Shown one piece after another: positions 45,281 to 54,149 of a stretch of 64,000 nt of DNA (position 1 is its first letter; each line of letters opens with the position of its first letter). Location: assembly GCA_016719485.1 (NCBI GenBank), contig JADJZB010000020.1:310001-374000 (forward strand), given 5' to 3'. The notes below the pieces were generated by a model. That model saw only the letters and a program-made list of their open reading frames with translations, was not told the DNA's origin and did no database searches. The translations under genes were made by a program, and so were the position numbers. This DNA comes from Holophagales bacterium (GTDB lineage Bacteria; Acidobacteriota; Thermoanaerobaculia; UBA5066).

Positions 45281-47218
45281 TCACGCCACGAGGTCGCGCT
45301 CGAAGGCGTCGTGGTCGGGAAGGGCGGCGAGCCGCTCGCGCGCCGCGGCGACGCGGGAAGCGGGAGCGAGCCCCGTCGTCTCGGCGAGGAACAGGATGTA
45401 CCCGGCGACGCCCCTGGCGTAGAGGAGGCGCGCCTCGTCGCTGACGCCGTAGAAGCGGGCCCGCTGCGCGTAACCGGCCGCCCCGTGGTCGCCGAGGCGC
45501 GACGTCGAGCCGCCTGCCGCGAGGACGTAGAGAAAGTTGTACTCGAAGAAGAACATGTGGTCGGGCGACGGCACGAAACCGGAGAGAGCGGCCCGCAGCG
45601 CCTCCGGCGAGGCGAAGGCGCCGTCGCCTCCGCGTCCCTCGTGGGCGAGCGCGTGAAGGACGAACTCGCGCGCGTAGCGCTGCCGCACGGGGTCGGCGGA
45701 GAAGGCGCCCTCCACCGCGAGACTCCGGGTGAAGCCGTACCAGTCGTTCCAGAGAGCCGCGTCGCGCGGGTCGGTGGAGCGGGAGAGGGCGACGCCCATC
45801 TCGTAGGTGTAGCGGCCCGAGGTCTTGATCTCGAGCCCCTGCCGCGTGACGTCGCCCGCGACGCCGTAGTTTCCGGCGGACTTCCCGCTCCCCGAGTGGA
45901 AGCCGATCGAGACGCCGAACGCGCGGGCCACGGCGGTGAGGCTCTCCACCGTCCGGCGCAGCTCGGCGTCGTCGGGATAGGGGAAGTTCTTCTGGAAGCC
46001 GATGGCGGGGGCGACGTAGTGGATCTCGACACCGAGGGCCTCGGCGAGGGCGAGGCAGACGGCCAGGGTCTCGGGAGAGGTGCGTCCGGGGAGCTCGTCG
46101 ATCGAGAGCTCGCGGAAGTAGCGTCTCCCGATCTCCGTCGTGAAGAGCTCGCGACGGACGCGGGCGTAGGCCTCGTCGCGGCGCACGAGCTTGCGCATCG
46201 CGGGCAGGAGCGTCGCGAAAAGCCGTCTCGCGGCGGCCTCGTCGAGCGAGAGGCCGAGCGGGGCGACGCGCGCGAGGACGCGCCCGAAGAGGCCCGCCGC
46301 GTCGAGCGCGGCGAAGGCGCGGGCGACGTCCTCGGGAGTCTCGAGGGGCGCCGTCGCCGACAGCTCCGGGGAGAGGTCGAACGTGATGTAGCTCGCGAAG
46401 GCGCAGCCCTGCGCCAGCTCTTCCTCGATCGCGTCGAAACGCCCGCCGATCGGCTGGTGGTCCGCGTTGAAGCCCCAGGGGATCCGCCGGCGGTGGAACC
46501 CGTACTTCAGGTAGGTCACGACGGCGGCGTGCGTCATCCCCTCGACCGACTGCCCCTGGTGCCCCTCGGGGACCGTCCCGCCGATGAACGGGAACGGGAC
46601 CTCGACGAGCCGGTCCTCGAGCATCGCGTCGACGTCGTAGACGAGCTCGCGCGGGATCGAGTTCTGGTTCGCGGTGAGCGAGAGGCCGAGCTCCTTCATC
46701 GCCCAGGCGACCGCCGGCCAGTGGAGCGTCGTGAAGCGGGCGCCGATGCCGAGGCTCGAGCGGGAGAGGGTGCCCCGCGCCACGGGGAAGACGGTGCTGC
46801 CGGGGTCGTCCGCCAGGAGGAGGTTCTTGAGGGGCGCGAGCCCCTCCCAGAGGAGCGGGACGAGCTGGAGCCCGTCGCCGAGCGGGACGGCGGCCGGGAG
46901 CGGAATCGGACCGGCACCCTCCACGAGGAGGCCCGCGTCGCCCGTCCCGCGCTCCTCGACGACGAGGAGGCGCCACGGCCCGACGAGGAGCTCGGAGGCC
47001 GGGAAGAGGTCGACGAGCCCGGCGCTCCGCCGCACAGGACGGTCTCCCGCCGCGGCGTCGCGAAGGAAGGTGCCGAGCTGGGGGAGATCCGTCCGGACGG
47101 CCTGCTCGAGGGACTGGGGGTCGAGGCAGAGGTCGGGCGAGATGGCCGGGTTGCTTCGGATCCGAAGGCCCAGGCCGAGGAGGAAGCGGTTGATGGCCCG
47201 TGTGTCTCTCATGTTCAC
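45281..47218 (-). CDS. uxaE: Tagaturonate/fructuronate epimerase-family protein
   Basis: A 645-residue protein matching the UxaE family in motifs such as RRIPWGFNADHQPIGGRFD, ASYITFDLSPEL and IGFHSGSGKSAGNYG, with His and Asp residues that could bind metal. It is longer than the ~480-residue thermophilic enzymes, with an added N-terminal portion (about residues 1-150). UxaE links D-tagaturonate (from galacturonate via UxaC) to D-fructuronate, so one branch (UxuB) serves both uronates. Between uxuB and exuT in one operon, the assignment is well supported by context. Confidence 0.8.
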   Translation of the reverse strand: MNMRDTRAINRFLLGLGLRIRSNPAISPDLCLDPQSLEQAVRTDLPQLGTFLRDAAAGDRPVRRSAGLVDLFPASELLVGPWRLLVVEERGTGDAGLLVEGAGPIPLPAAVPLGDGLQLVPLLWEGLAPLKNLLLADDPGSTVFPVARGTLSRSSLGIGARFTTLHWPAVAWAMKELGLSLTANQNSIPRELVYDVDAMLEDRLVEVPFPFIGGTVPEGHQGQSVEGMTHAAVVTYLKYGFHRRRIPWGFNADHQPIGGRFDAIEEELAQGCAFASYITFDLSPELSATAPLETPEDVARAFAALDAAGLFGRVLARVAPLGLSLDEAAARRLFATLLPAMRKLVRRDEAYARVRRELFTTEIGRRYFRELSIDELPGRTSPETLAVCLALAEALGVEIHYVAPAIGFQKNFPYPDDAELRRTVESLTAVARAFGVSIGFHSGSGKSAGNYGVAGDVTRQGLEIKTSGRYTYEMGVALSRSTDPRDAALWNDWYGFTRSLAVEGAFSADPVRQRYAREFVLHALAHEGRGGDGAFASPEALRAALSGFVPSPDHMFFFEYNFLYVLAAGGSTSRLGDHGAAGYAQRARFYGVSDEARLLYARGVAGYILFLAETTGLAPASRVAAARERLAALPDHDAFERDLVA

Positions 47219-47243
47219 CTCGCCGGCGCGTCCGCGCGGCCGG

Positions 47244-48026
47244 TCAGATGCTCGTGGCGTGGAAGCCCCCGTCGACGACGATCTCGGCGCCCGTGATGAA
47301 GGAACCGGCCCGCTCGGAGGCGAGGAGGAGCGTGGCGCCGACGAGCTCGCGCGCCTCGCCGAAGCGCCCGGCGGGCGTGTGCCCGAGGATCGACGCGACG
47401 CGGTCGGGGGTCAGGACCTTCCGGTTCTGCTCGGCCGGGAAGAAGCCCGGGACGAGGACGTTCACCCTCACGCCGAGCGGCGCCCACTCGCGGGCCAGGT
47501 TCTTCGAGATGCTGTGGACGGCCGCCTTCGACGCGGAGTAGGTGAAGACGCGGGAGAGCGGCGTCAGGGCCGACATCGACCCGACGTTGATGACGCTGGC
47601 ACCCGTCCCGTCGGCGCGGGCCCTCTCGACGAAGTAGCGGCCGAAGACCTGGCAGGCGAGAAAGACGGCCTTCACGTTGACGGCGAGGATCCGGTCGATC
47701 TGCTCCTCCGGGATCTCGAAGAACGGCGTCGCCGAGTTGATTCCGGCGCCGTTCACGAGGATGTCGGCGCGGCCCGAGCGGGCGAGGACCTCCGCGAGGA
47801 GCGCTTCGAGCGCCGGCTTCGACGTCGCGTCGCAGGAGGCGAACGTTCCGCGCCCCCCGGCCGCCTCGATCCTCCCGAGGCGCGCGCCGGCTTTCGACGC
47901 GTCGCGGCCGACGAGGACGACCTCGGCGCCGGCAGCGGCCAGCCCCTCGGCCATGGCGCCGCAGAGCTCGCCCGTGCCACCGACGACGACCGCCACCTTC
48001 CCGCCGAGATCGAACAGGTCGTTCAT
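47244..48026 (-). CDS. uxuB: SDR-type D-mannonate oxidoreductase (fructuronate reductase)
   Basis: A 260-residue short-chain dehydrogenase. The glycine motif with following ELCGAMAEGLA (GGTGELCGAMA) resembles SDR-type mannonate oxidoreductases, which also carry LCGAMA there. NGAGINSATPF, the catalytic TYSASKAAV and SFITGAEIVVDGG complete the fold. It would reduce D-fructuronate to D-mannonate with NAD(P)H. A strong AAGGAG ribosome binding site precedes the ATG, and the promoter carries the shared operator. It leads the uxuB-uxaE-exuT-HIT operon. Confidence 0.82.
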   Translation of the reverse strand: MNDLFDLGGKVAVVVGGTGELCGAMAEGLAAAGAEVVLVGRDASKAGARLGRIEAAGGRGTFASCDATSKPALEALLAEVLARSGRADILVNGAGINSATPFFEIPEEQIDRILAVNVKAVFLACQVFGRYFVERARADGTGASVINVGSMSALTPLSRVFTYSASKAAVHSISKNLAREWAPLGVRVNVLVPGFFPAEQNRKVLTPDRVASILGHTPAGRFGEARELVGATLLLASERAGSFITGAEIVVDGGFHATSI

Positions 48027-48085
48027 CGTTCTCCTTCCGGCCCCTCGCCCGGATCCCTGAACCCCGTGGGAGGAGGAGCGGCGAG

Positions 48086-48104
48086 ATCATAACTGGTAAA
48101 TCCA
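48086..48104 (-). promoter_or_regulatory. uxuB promoter with FadR-type operator
   Basis: On the minus strand a TATGAT -10 hexamer (48091-48086) lies three bases from the operator at 48094-48104 (TGGTAAATCCA on the plus strand). The -35 is weak. Confidence 0.6.
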
Positions 48105-48343
48105 CTTGGCGCACCCTGGATGTATGTGAGCTTACCGAAAATTTCGCGCGGGGAGGTGCCGGCGCGTGTCGTGGCCCCCGGGGCGCCGCTCCCGCGCGAC
48201 GGGGATGGACGTGGGTCTCACGCGGCCCGAAGCGCCTCCACCCGCGGAGAATTCGAAGACGGATCTCGTTTCGTGGCAGAGGCGCCGGACTCTCCGCCTG
48301 GACGTTCATGGAGCCCCACTTCCTGACCATGTGACGCCGTCTC

Positions 48344-48362
48344 TTGACAAATGGTCATTCCA
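48344..48362 (+). promoter_or_regulatory. larA-like gene promoter with FadR-type operator
   Basis: A consensus TTGACA -35 (48344-48349) is followed two bases later by the operator TGGTCATTCCA (48352-48362), which fills the spacer; a -10 candidate is near 48364-48372. The ATG is 75 nt downstream. Confidence 0.6.
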
Positions 48363-48436
48363 CTAGCATCTTGGGCGGGCCGGCCGGACCATTCCGGGGT
48401 CCCGGGAGGCCGGCGGGCGGGACGGGAGCGCGCGAC

Positions 48437-49697
48437 ATGCGGATCGGACACGGACACGTGGATCGGCCCCTCTCGACGGAGGAGGTCGGGGCCATCGTCG
48501 GGCAGGCGGTCGCGGCTCTCGACCGGCGCTGGCGGCGCATCCTCGTCCTCGTTCCGGACGGCACGAGGACGATGCCGCTGCCGCTCCTCGTCGACCTCCT
48601 GGAAGAGATGCTCGGTCCCGCGACCGATGCCCTCGACTACCTCGTCGCCCTCGGGACCCACCGGCCGATGACCGACGAGCAGCTCGGGCGCCTGCTCGGC
48701 CGGCGGGTACGCAACGGCAGGGCCGGACGGAGCCGCGTTTTCAACCACGCGTCCGACGCCGGCTCGCTGACGCGCGTCGGGACGATCTCCGCCGCGGAGG
48801 TGGGGGAGATCACCCGGGGGGCTCCTGCACGAGGAGGTCCCCGTCCGCGTGAACCGCCTGGTGTTCGACTACGACGCCGTCCTCGTGTGCGGCCCGGTGT
48901 TCCCGCACGAGGTCGTCGGGTTCTCCGGGGGGAACAAGTACTTCTTTCCCGGCATCGCGGGGCCGGAGGTGATCAACCTGACGCACTGGCTCGGGGCTCT
49001 CCTCTCGAGCTACGAGGTCATCGGGTCGGGCTACACGCCGGTGCGCGCCCTCATCGACCGCGCGGCGGCGCTCATCGACCGGCCCAAGGCCTGCTTCTCG
49101 GCCGTCGTCACGCACGAGGGTCTGGCCGGGCTCTTCTTCGGCGATCCGCACGAGGCGTGGCTCGCGGCGTCCGAGCTTTCCTCCCGCGTCCACATCACGT
49201 GGGTCGGCGCGCCCTACCGACAAGTCGTCTCGGTGATGCCTCCGATGTACGAGGACCTCTGGACGGCAGCGAAGGGGATGTACAAGGTCGAGCCGGCCGT
49301 GGCCGACGGCGGGGAGGTCGTCCTCTACGCGCCGCACCTCTCCGAGGTGAGCTACACGCACGGGCCCGCGATCGAGGAGGTCGGCTACCATTGCCGCGAC
49401 TACTTCCTCGCGCAGTGGGAACGGTTCCGCCACCACCCGTGGGGCGTCCTCGCGCACGCGACGCACCTCAAGGGGCTCGGGCGCTACGACGCGTCGACGG
49501 GCGTCGAGACGCCGCGGGTCACGGTCACCCTCGCGACGGCGATCCCCGAGGGGAAATGCCGGAAGCTGAACCTCGGATACCTCGATCCGGCTTCGGTCGA
49601 CCTCGAGGCGTTGAAGGGCCGGGAGGGCGAGGGGATTCTCGTCGTTCCGCGGGCGGGAGAACGGCTCTACAAGGTCCGGCGGGACGCCGGGGCCTGA
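48437..49697 (+). pseudogene. LarA-like nickel-pincer racemase/epimerase (DUF2088) with one apparent frameshift
   Basis: Both halves are clearly LarA-family. The N-half has VLVPDGTRTMPLPLL, ALGTHRPMTDEQLG and FNHASD. The C-half has HEVVGFSGGNKYFFPGIAG, with the Lys that in LarA carries the nickel-pincer cofactor, and SYTHGP. The frame breaks inside six Gs at 48816-48821; removing one G joins EITRG to LLHEEVPVRVNRLVFDY and gives 419 residues, the normal family length. A sequencing indel is therefore as likely as a true pseudogene. Family members racemise lactate or malate or epimerise D-gluconate at C2. Next to uxuB, D-mannonate/D-gluconate epimerisation is an attractive inference. Confidence 0.78.
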
Positions 49698-49750
49698 CGA
49701 AAGGACGGAGGCATGACGCATCCCTCGGTGACGGCTTCCAGGGGACAGCG

Positions 49751-50833
49751 ATGAAGAGCCCGCTCGAGATCCGACCCGGCGGCGCGTTCGACTTCGTCTC
49801 ACTGGGGGCGCTCGTCCACCGCCTCGACCCCGGCCTCATCCCCTTCCGCAAGGCGACCGAGTGCCGCATCCACGTCAGCGGTGGCGAGTTCAACTGCGCC
49901 GCGAACCTCGCGGACTGCTTCCGGATGAAGACCGCCGTCGTCTCGGCGATGGTCGACTCCCCGATCGGCGGCCTCATCGAGGAGCGCGTGAGGGCGATGG
50001 GCGTCAAGGGGATCTGGCGCCGCTTCGAGCACGACGGCGTCACCGGCCCGAACATGGCGGCCGTCTACAGCGACCGGGGCTTCGGGGTCCGTCCGCCCGT
50101 CGTCTTCTACAACCGGGCCAACGAGGCCGCCGCGCTCCTCGCCCCGGGCGACGTCGACTGGGACGGCCTCTTCGCCTCGGGCGTCAGGTGGCTGCACAGC
50201 GGCGGCATCTTCGCCGCGCTCTCCGAGACGACGGCCGAGCTGATCGTGGAGGGGATGAGGAAGGCCCGCGCGGCGGGGGCCGTCACCTCGTTCGACCTCA
50301 ACTACCGGGCCAAGCTCTGGAAGATCTCCGGTGGCGAGGGGCGGGCCGTCGAGGTGATCCGGCGGATCGTCGAGAACGTCGACGTGCTCGTCGGGAACGA
50401 GGAAGACCTGCAGAAAGGGCTCGGCATCGCGGGACCGGAAGTCGCCGCGACGTCGAAGCTCGACCCGGCCGCGTTCTTCGGCATGATCGACACCGTCGTC
50501 TCCCGGCACCCGGGCGTGAAGATCGTCGCGACGACCTTGCGCGAGGTCCTCTCGACGAACCGGCACCGCTGGAGCGCCGTGGCCTGGGTGGACGGCACGA
50601 CGATCGCGGCCCCGACGGCCGATCTCGACGTCCTCGATCGCGTCGGCGGGGGGGACGGCTTCGCGTCGGGCTTCTTCTACGGCCTGCTCTCTGGCGAGAC
50701 GCCGGAAGAGTCGCTGAAGCTCGGCTGGGCGCACGGCGCGCTTCTGACGACGTTCCCCGGCGACACGACGATGGCGACGCTCGAGGACGTTCGCGCCTTC
50801 GCGAAGGGGGGCTCGGCCCGGATCCAGCGCTGA
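49751..50833 (+). CDS. PfkB-family sugar(-acid) kinase
   Basis: A 360-residue kinase similar to KDG kinases but distinct from the kdgK at 14.5 kb. It has HVSGGEFNCAANLADCF at the substrate loop, TSFDLNYRAKLWKI, GNEEDLQKGLG and the catalytic RVGGGDGFASGFFYG. It starts 53 nt after the larA-like gene with an AGGGGAC ribosome binding site, in the same transcript. The substrate may be KDG or an aldonate such as gluconate; the sequence does not decide this. Confidence 0.85.
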   Translation: MKSPLEIRPGGAFDFVSLGALVHRLDPGLIPFRKATECRIHVSGGEFNCAANLADCFRMKTAVVSAMVDSPIGGLIEERVRAMGVKGIWRRFEHDGVTGPNMAAVYSDRGFGVRPPVVFYNRANEAAALLAPGDVDWDGLFASGVRWLHSGGIFAALSETTAELIVEGMRKARAAGAVTSFDLNYRAKLWKISGGEGRAVEVIRRIVENVDVLVGNEEDLQKGLGIAGPEVAATSKLDPAAFFGMIDTVVSRHPGVKIVATTLREVLSTNRHRWSAVAWVDGTTIAAPTADLDVLDRVGGGDGFASGFFYGLLSGETPEESLKLGWAHGALLTTFPGDTTMATLEDVRAFAKGGSARIQR

Positions 50834-50871
50834 GGTGGCACCGGAGCAGGCGGGCTCGGTCGGCCGTCCCG

Positions 50872-52803
50872 TCAGATGCCGGTTTTCAGCACCGCCCGGA
50901 GCACCTCGCCCACGCTCCAGGCCTGCGCGACGCAGCCGCCCGGGCGGTGCGGCGGGTCGCCGTCGAAGACCTCCGGGAGCTGACCGAGGCCGGGCCCGAA
51001 GAGGTGCTCGACGAGCGGTGCGAGCCACGCGGAGGCCGCCCGGCGGCTGTCGGGGGTGTTCCCGCGGACGGCGAGGTGGGCGTCGACGAGCGGACCGAGG
51101 AGCCAGGGCCATGCGGTGCCCTGGTGGTAGGCGGCGTCCCGTTCGACGGGCCCGCCCTCGAAGCGGCCGCGGTAGTCGGGGTGCGCGGGGTCGAGGGTCC
51201 GGACGCCGTACGGGGTGAGGAGGCGCTCTTCCACGACGCGCAGAACACTCGCGGCGCGGGCGCCGGTGAGGAGCGGCCGGTGGAGCGACAGCGCGAAGAG
51301 CTGGTTGGGACGGAGCGTGAGGTCGCGCGACCCGTCGGGCGCGACGACGTCGGCGAGGTAGCCCGCCCGCTCGTCCCAGAAGAGGGCGCCGAAGCTCTCG
51401 CGCGCCTGGTCGGCGAGCGCGAGGAGGCGCGCCGCGGTGAAGGCGTCGCCGAGGTTCGCGGCGTAGAGGGCGACGGTGCGCAGGGCGTTGTGCCAGAGCG
51501 CCTGGACCTCCACCGGCTTGCCGGTGCGCGGGGTGACGACGCGTCCGTCGACCTTGGCGTCCATCCAGGTCAGCTGCTGGCCGGGCTCGCCGGAGGTCAG
51601 GAGGGCGTCGACGTCGGCGCGGATGCCGAAGCGGGTTCCCCGCAGGTGCCGCTCGACGATCTCGACGAGGAGCGGGTAGACCTGACGGAGGAACGACTCG
51701 TCGCGGGCCGCCTCGTGATAGGCGCGCACCGCCTCGACGAACCAGAGAGTCCCGTCGACGTTGTTGTACTCGGGCTCGGTTCCCTCGTCGGGAAAGCGGT
51801 TGGGAACCATGCCACGGTCGACGTACCGCGCGAAGGTCTCGAGGACCGACCGGGCGACGTCGAACCGGCGCGTGGCGAGGAGGAGACCCGGCAGGGCGAT
51901 CATCGCGTCGCGCCCCCAGTCCGTGAACCAGGGATAGCCGGCGATGATGGTCCAGCCCTCGCCGCGCTTCACGACGAACCGGTCGGCGGCCGAGCGCAGG
52001 AGTCGGAGGAGGCGGCGGTCGGAGCCGGCGCCTTCGACGCGCCGGCGGCGCTTCTCCTCGGCGGCCCGCAGCGCCGGAACGTCTCCGGCCGTGCGGTCGC
52101 CGAGGGTGGCGACGAGCGCCGCCTCCCCGCGGGCCGAGAGGTCCCACGTGCAGGAGAGGGGCGAGAAGAGGTCCTCGGTGAACTCGAAGCCGCGGTCGCG
52201 GTCGAGGTCGTACTCCAGCCCGCGGTACCAGAAGAACGTCTCGGAGACGCTCCCGGCGTCGTGCGCGAGGCGCAGGTCGGGGAGGTCGGCGCACGGGTGG
52301 AGGCGGATGGAGTCCTCCTCCCTCACGACCGCGGGGTCGCAGGGCGTCTCCGGCCCGCGCAGGTCGTGGTGGCCGCGGTAGACCAGAAGCGGCCGGACCT
52401 CGAGGCGGACCGGTTCCGCGGACTCGGATGTGAGCTCCCAGCAGACGACGGCGGTTTCCTCCCCGTGGACGAGGAAGAACGTCCGCTTCAGCTTTACGCC
52501 TCCGGCCTCGTACTCCCACGTCGGGAGCGGATCGATGCGGAAGGTGCGCAGGTGGAGGTCGCCGCGAGGGTGGAGCCGGCCGGCGTAGCGGTTGACCGAA
52601 AGGTCGTACCGCTCTTCGCCGACGACGAGCGTCTCCTCGAGCTTGCCGAGGAGAACGGCGCGCCCGGTCGGGGGCGAGGTGGCCGCGACGAGGAGGCCGT
52701 GGTACCGGCGTGCATTGCGGCCCGAGACGGTCGACAGCGCGAAGCCGCCGAGACCGTTGGTCTCGAGCCACTCGGCGTCCGGGAGGAGCGGGAGTCCGTT
52801 CAT
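50872..52803 (-). CDS. Glycogen-debranching-type amylo-alpha-1,6-glucosidase
   Basis: A 643-residue two-domain enzyme. The N-terminal beta-sandwich (WLETNGLGGFALSTVSGRNARRYHGLLVA) and the (alpha/alpha)6 C-terminal domain with WTIIAGYPWFTDWGRDAMIALPGLLLATRR, NNVDGTLWFVEAV and QLTWMDAK are typical of the GDE_C / GH133 group. It would hydrolyse alpha-1,6 branches of glycogen in the cytoplasm. It converges on the PfkB kinase with 38 nt between. It is not obviously linked to pectin. Confidence 0.92.
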   Translation of the reverse strand: MNGLPLLPDAEWLETNGLGGFALSTVSGRNARRYHGLLVAATSPPTGRAVLLGKLEETLVVGEERYDLSVNRYAGRLHPRGDLHLRTFRIDPLPTWEYEAGGVKLKRTFFLVHGEETAVVCWELTSESAEPVRLEVRPLLVYRGHHDLRGPETPCDPAVVREEDSIRLHPCADLPDLRLAHDAGSVSETFFWYRGLEYDLDRDRGFEFTEDLFSPLSCTWDLSARGEAALVATLGDRTAGDVPALRAAEEKRRRRVEGAGSDRRLLRLLRSAADRFVVKRGEGWTIIAGYPWFTDWGRDAMIALPGLLLATRRFDVARSVLETFARYVDRGMVPNRFPDEGTEPEYNNVDGTLWFVEAVRAYHEAARDESFLRQVYPLLVEIVERHLRGTRFGIRADVDALLTSGEPGQQLTWMDAKVDGRVVTPRTGKPVEVQALWHNALRTVALYAANLGDAFTAARLLALADQARESFGALFWDERAGYLADVVAPDGSRDLTLRPNQLFALSLHRPLLTGARAASVLRVVEERLLTPYGVRTLDPAHPDYRGRFEGGPVERDAAYHQGTAWPWLLGPLVDAHLAVRGNTPDSRRAASAWLAPLVEHLFGPGLGQLPEVFDGDPPHRPGGCVAQAWSVGEVLRAVLKTGI

Positions 52804-52855
52804 CGTCTGCGGTAACCGACGAGACGTTACACCGGGAGGGCGCCCGAGTGCACCC

Positions 52856-53230
52856 TCAGCGGACCCAGACCGTCGTCCGGAAGGTCTTTTCCGGCGGCGC
52901 GCTCCTGGCCGTGGCGTAGAAAGCGACGAGGTCGGTGACGCCCGGCCGGCGCGCGTGGAACGGGATCCGGACGCTCGCGCCGCCCGGCTGCTCTTCTGCA
53001 GGTCCCTTCCGCTCGAGGACCTTCTCGTCCACCTCCACCACGAACCACTTCGCCTTCGAGCCGGGTGTGAGGGCCAGGTCGAGGAGGAGCTCGTCGCCGC
53101 TGCGGGCCTCGAGAGTCTTGCCCTCCGAGGCGGCGTTCGCGAGCCAGACGCTTCTCCCCTCCCACGGGCAGCTGCACGCACCGAGGAAAAGCCCGAGGGA
53201 GAGCGCGGACGTGGCGAGGAGTCGTCTCAT
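52856..53230 (-). CDS. Small lipoprotein, chagasin-like fold possible
   Basis: A 124-residue protein with a lipoprotein signal (LGLFLGAC lipobox). The mature part has the beta-strand rhythm of the chagasin/I42 protease-inhibitor type: GKTLEARSGDELLLDLAL, AKWFVVEVD and a late GVTDLVAFYATA, but the diagnostic loops are weak. The function is uncertain. It ends 53 nt upstream of the debranching enzyme start, on the same strand. Confidence 0.6.
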   Translation of the reverse strand: MRRLLATSALSLGLFLGACSCPWEGRSVWLANAASEGKTLEARSGDELLLDLALTPGSKAKWFVVEVDEKVLERKGPAEEQPGGASVRIPFHARRPGVTDLVAFYATARSAPPEKTFRTTVWVR

Positions 53231-53281
53231 GGGTCGGAGTTTAGTCAGGTTCGGCGGTCCGCCGCGCTATTGTCAGGGGTC

Positions 53282-54127
53282 GTGAGCGCCCCTTCCCGTT
53301 TCTCCCGCCGCCACCGTGTCGTCGCGGGGGACCCGCCCGGCGCCGCCGACGTCCTCGCCCGCGTGACCGGACTCTCGAAAGGTGTCGTGAAGGACGCGAT
53401 GCGCAAGGGGGCCGTCCACGTCGGCCGGTCGGGCCGTTCTCCGAACCGGCTACGCCGCGAGACGGCGACGGTGCGCCCCGGGGACGTCCTCGAGATCCAC
53501 TACGACCCCGAGCTCCTCGCCCTTCGCCCGCCCGAGGCCAGGCTCGTGAAGGACGCCGTCCGCTGGTCCGCGTGGGGCAAGCCGGCAGGCCTCCTCTCTC
53601 AGGGGACGGAGTTCGGCGACCACGCCTCGCTCCTGCGCCAGGTGGAGAAGCTCCTCGATCGTCCGGTGTTTCCCGTCCACCGGCTCGACCGCGAGGTGGA
53701 GGGGCTCGTCCTCGTGGCGCACGACGCGACCGCCGCCGCGGCGCTTTCGGCCCTGCTGAGGGAAGCGAAGGTGGTGAAGCGATACCGCGCCGAGGTCATC
53801 GGGAACGTGGAGGCCCGCCGCGGGACGTCGGGGACGATCGACCTTCCCGTCGACGACAAGCCGGCGCGGTCGGCGTTCCGGGTCGTCTCCTGGGACCCCT
53901 TGCGCGACACGACGACGCTCGACGTGACGATCGAGACGGGACGGCACCACCAGATCCGGCGTCACCTCGACGCGATCGGCCACCCCGTCCTCGGCGACCC
54001 GCGCTATGGATCCGGGAACAAGAACCGCGAGGGGATGCGCCTCACGGCCGTCTACCTCGCGTTCCGGGACCCGTTCACGGGAAAGGACGTCGAGCTCTGG
54101 TACGGAGAGGAGCCGGTGGCTCCCTAG
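53282..54127 (+). CDS. RluA-family pseudouridine synthase
   Basis: A 281-residue RNA-modifying enzyme. An S4-like N-terminal region (about 15-85) precedes the catalytic domain with FPVHRLDREVEGLVLVA, where the Asp is the catalytic residue, then KRYRAEV, TGRHHQIRRHLDAIGHPVLGDPRYG. It isomerises uridine in rRNA or tRNA; the exact site is unknown. It starts at a GTG with AGGGG just before it. It is convergent with the TonB receptor gene. Confidence 0.9.
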   Translation: MSAPSRFSRRHRVVAGDPPGAADVLARVTGLSKGVVKDAMRKGAVHVGRSGRSPNRLRRETATVRPGDVLEIHYDPELLALRPPEARLVKDAVRWSAWGKPAGLLSQGTEFGDHASLLRQVEKLLDRPVFPVHRLDREVEGLVLVAHDATAAAALSALLREAKVVKRYRAEVIGNVEARRGTSGTIDLPVDDKPARSAFRVVSWDPLRDTTTLDVTIETGRHHQIRRHLDAIGHPVLGDPRYGSGNKNREGMRLTAVYLAFRDPFTGKDVELWYGEEPVAP

Positions 54128-54149
54128 CCTCGCCGCACCCTCACGGCTG

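Larger units (their letters stand above)
48027..48436. promoter_or_regulatory. 410-bp divergent regulatory region (uxuB / larA-like)
   Basis: No supported gene. It holds the uxuB operator and -10 on the left (48086-48104) and the larA-like gene's -35 and operator on the right (48344-48362). The ~240 bp between shows no clear repeat or hairpin. Confidence 0.6.

Noticed and set aside
48120..48326. Small open frames in the uxuB/larA-like divergent region
   Set aside because: They lack ribosome binding sites, family motifs and codon bias; the region is better explained as regulatory DNA.
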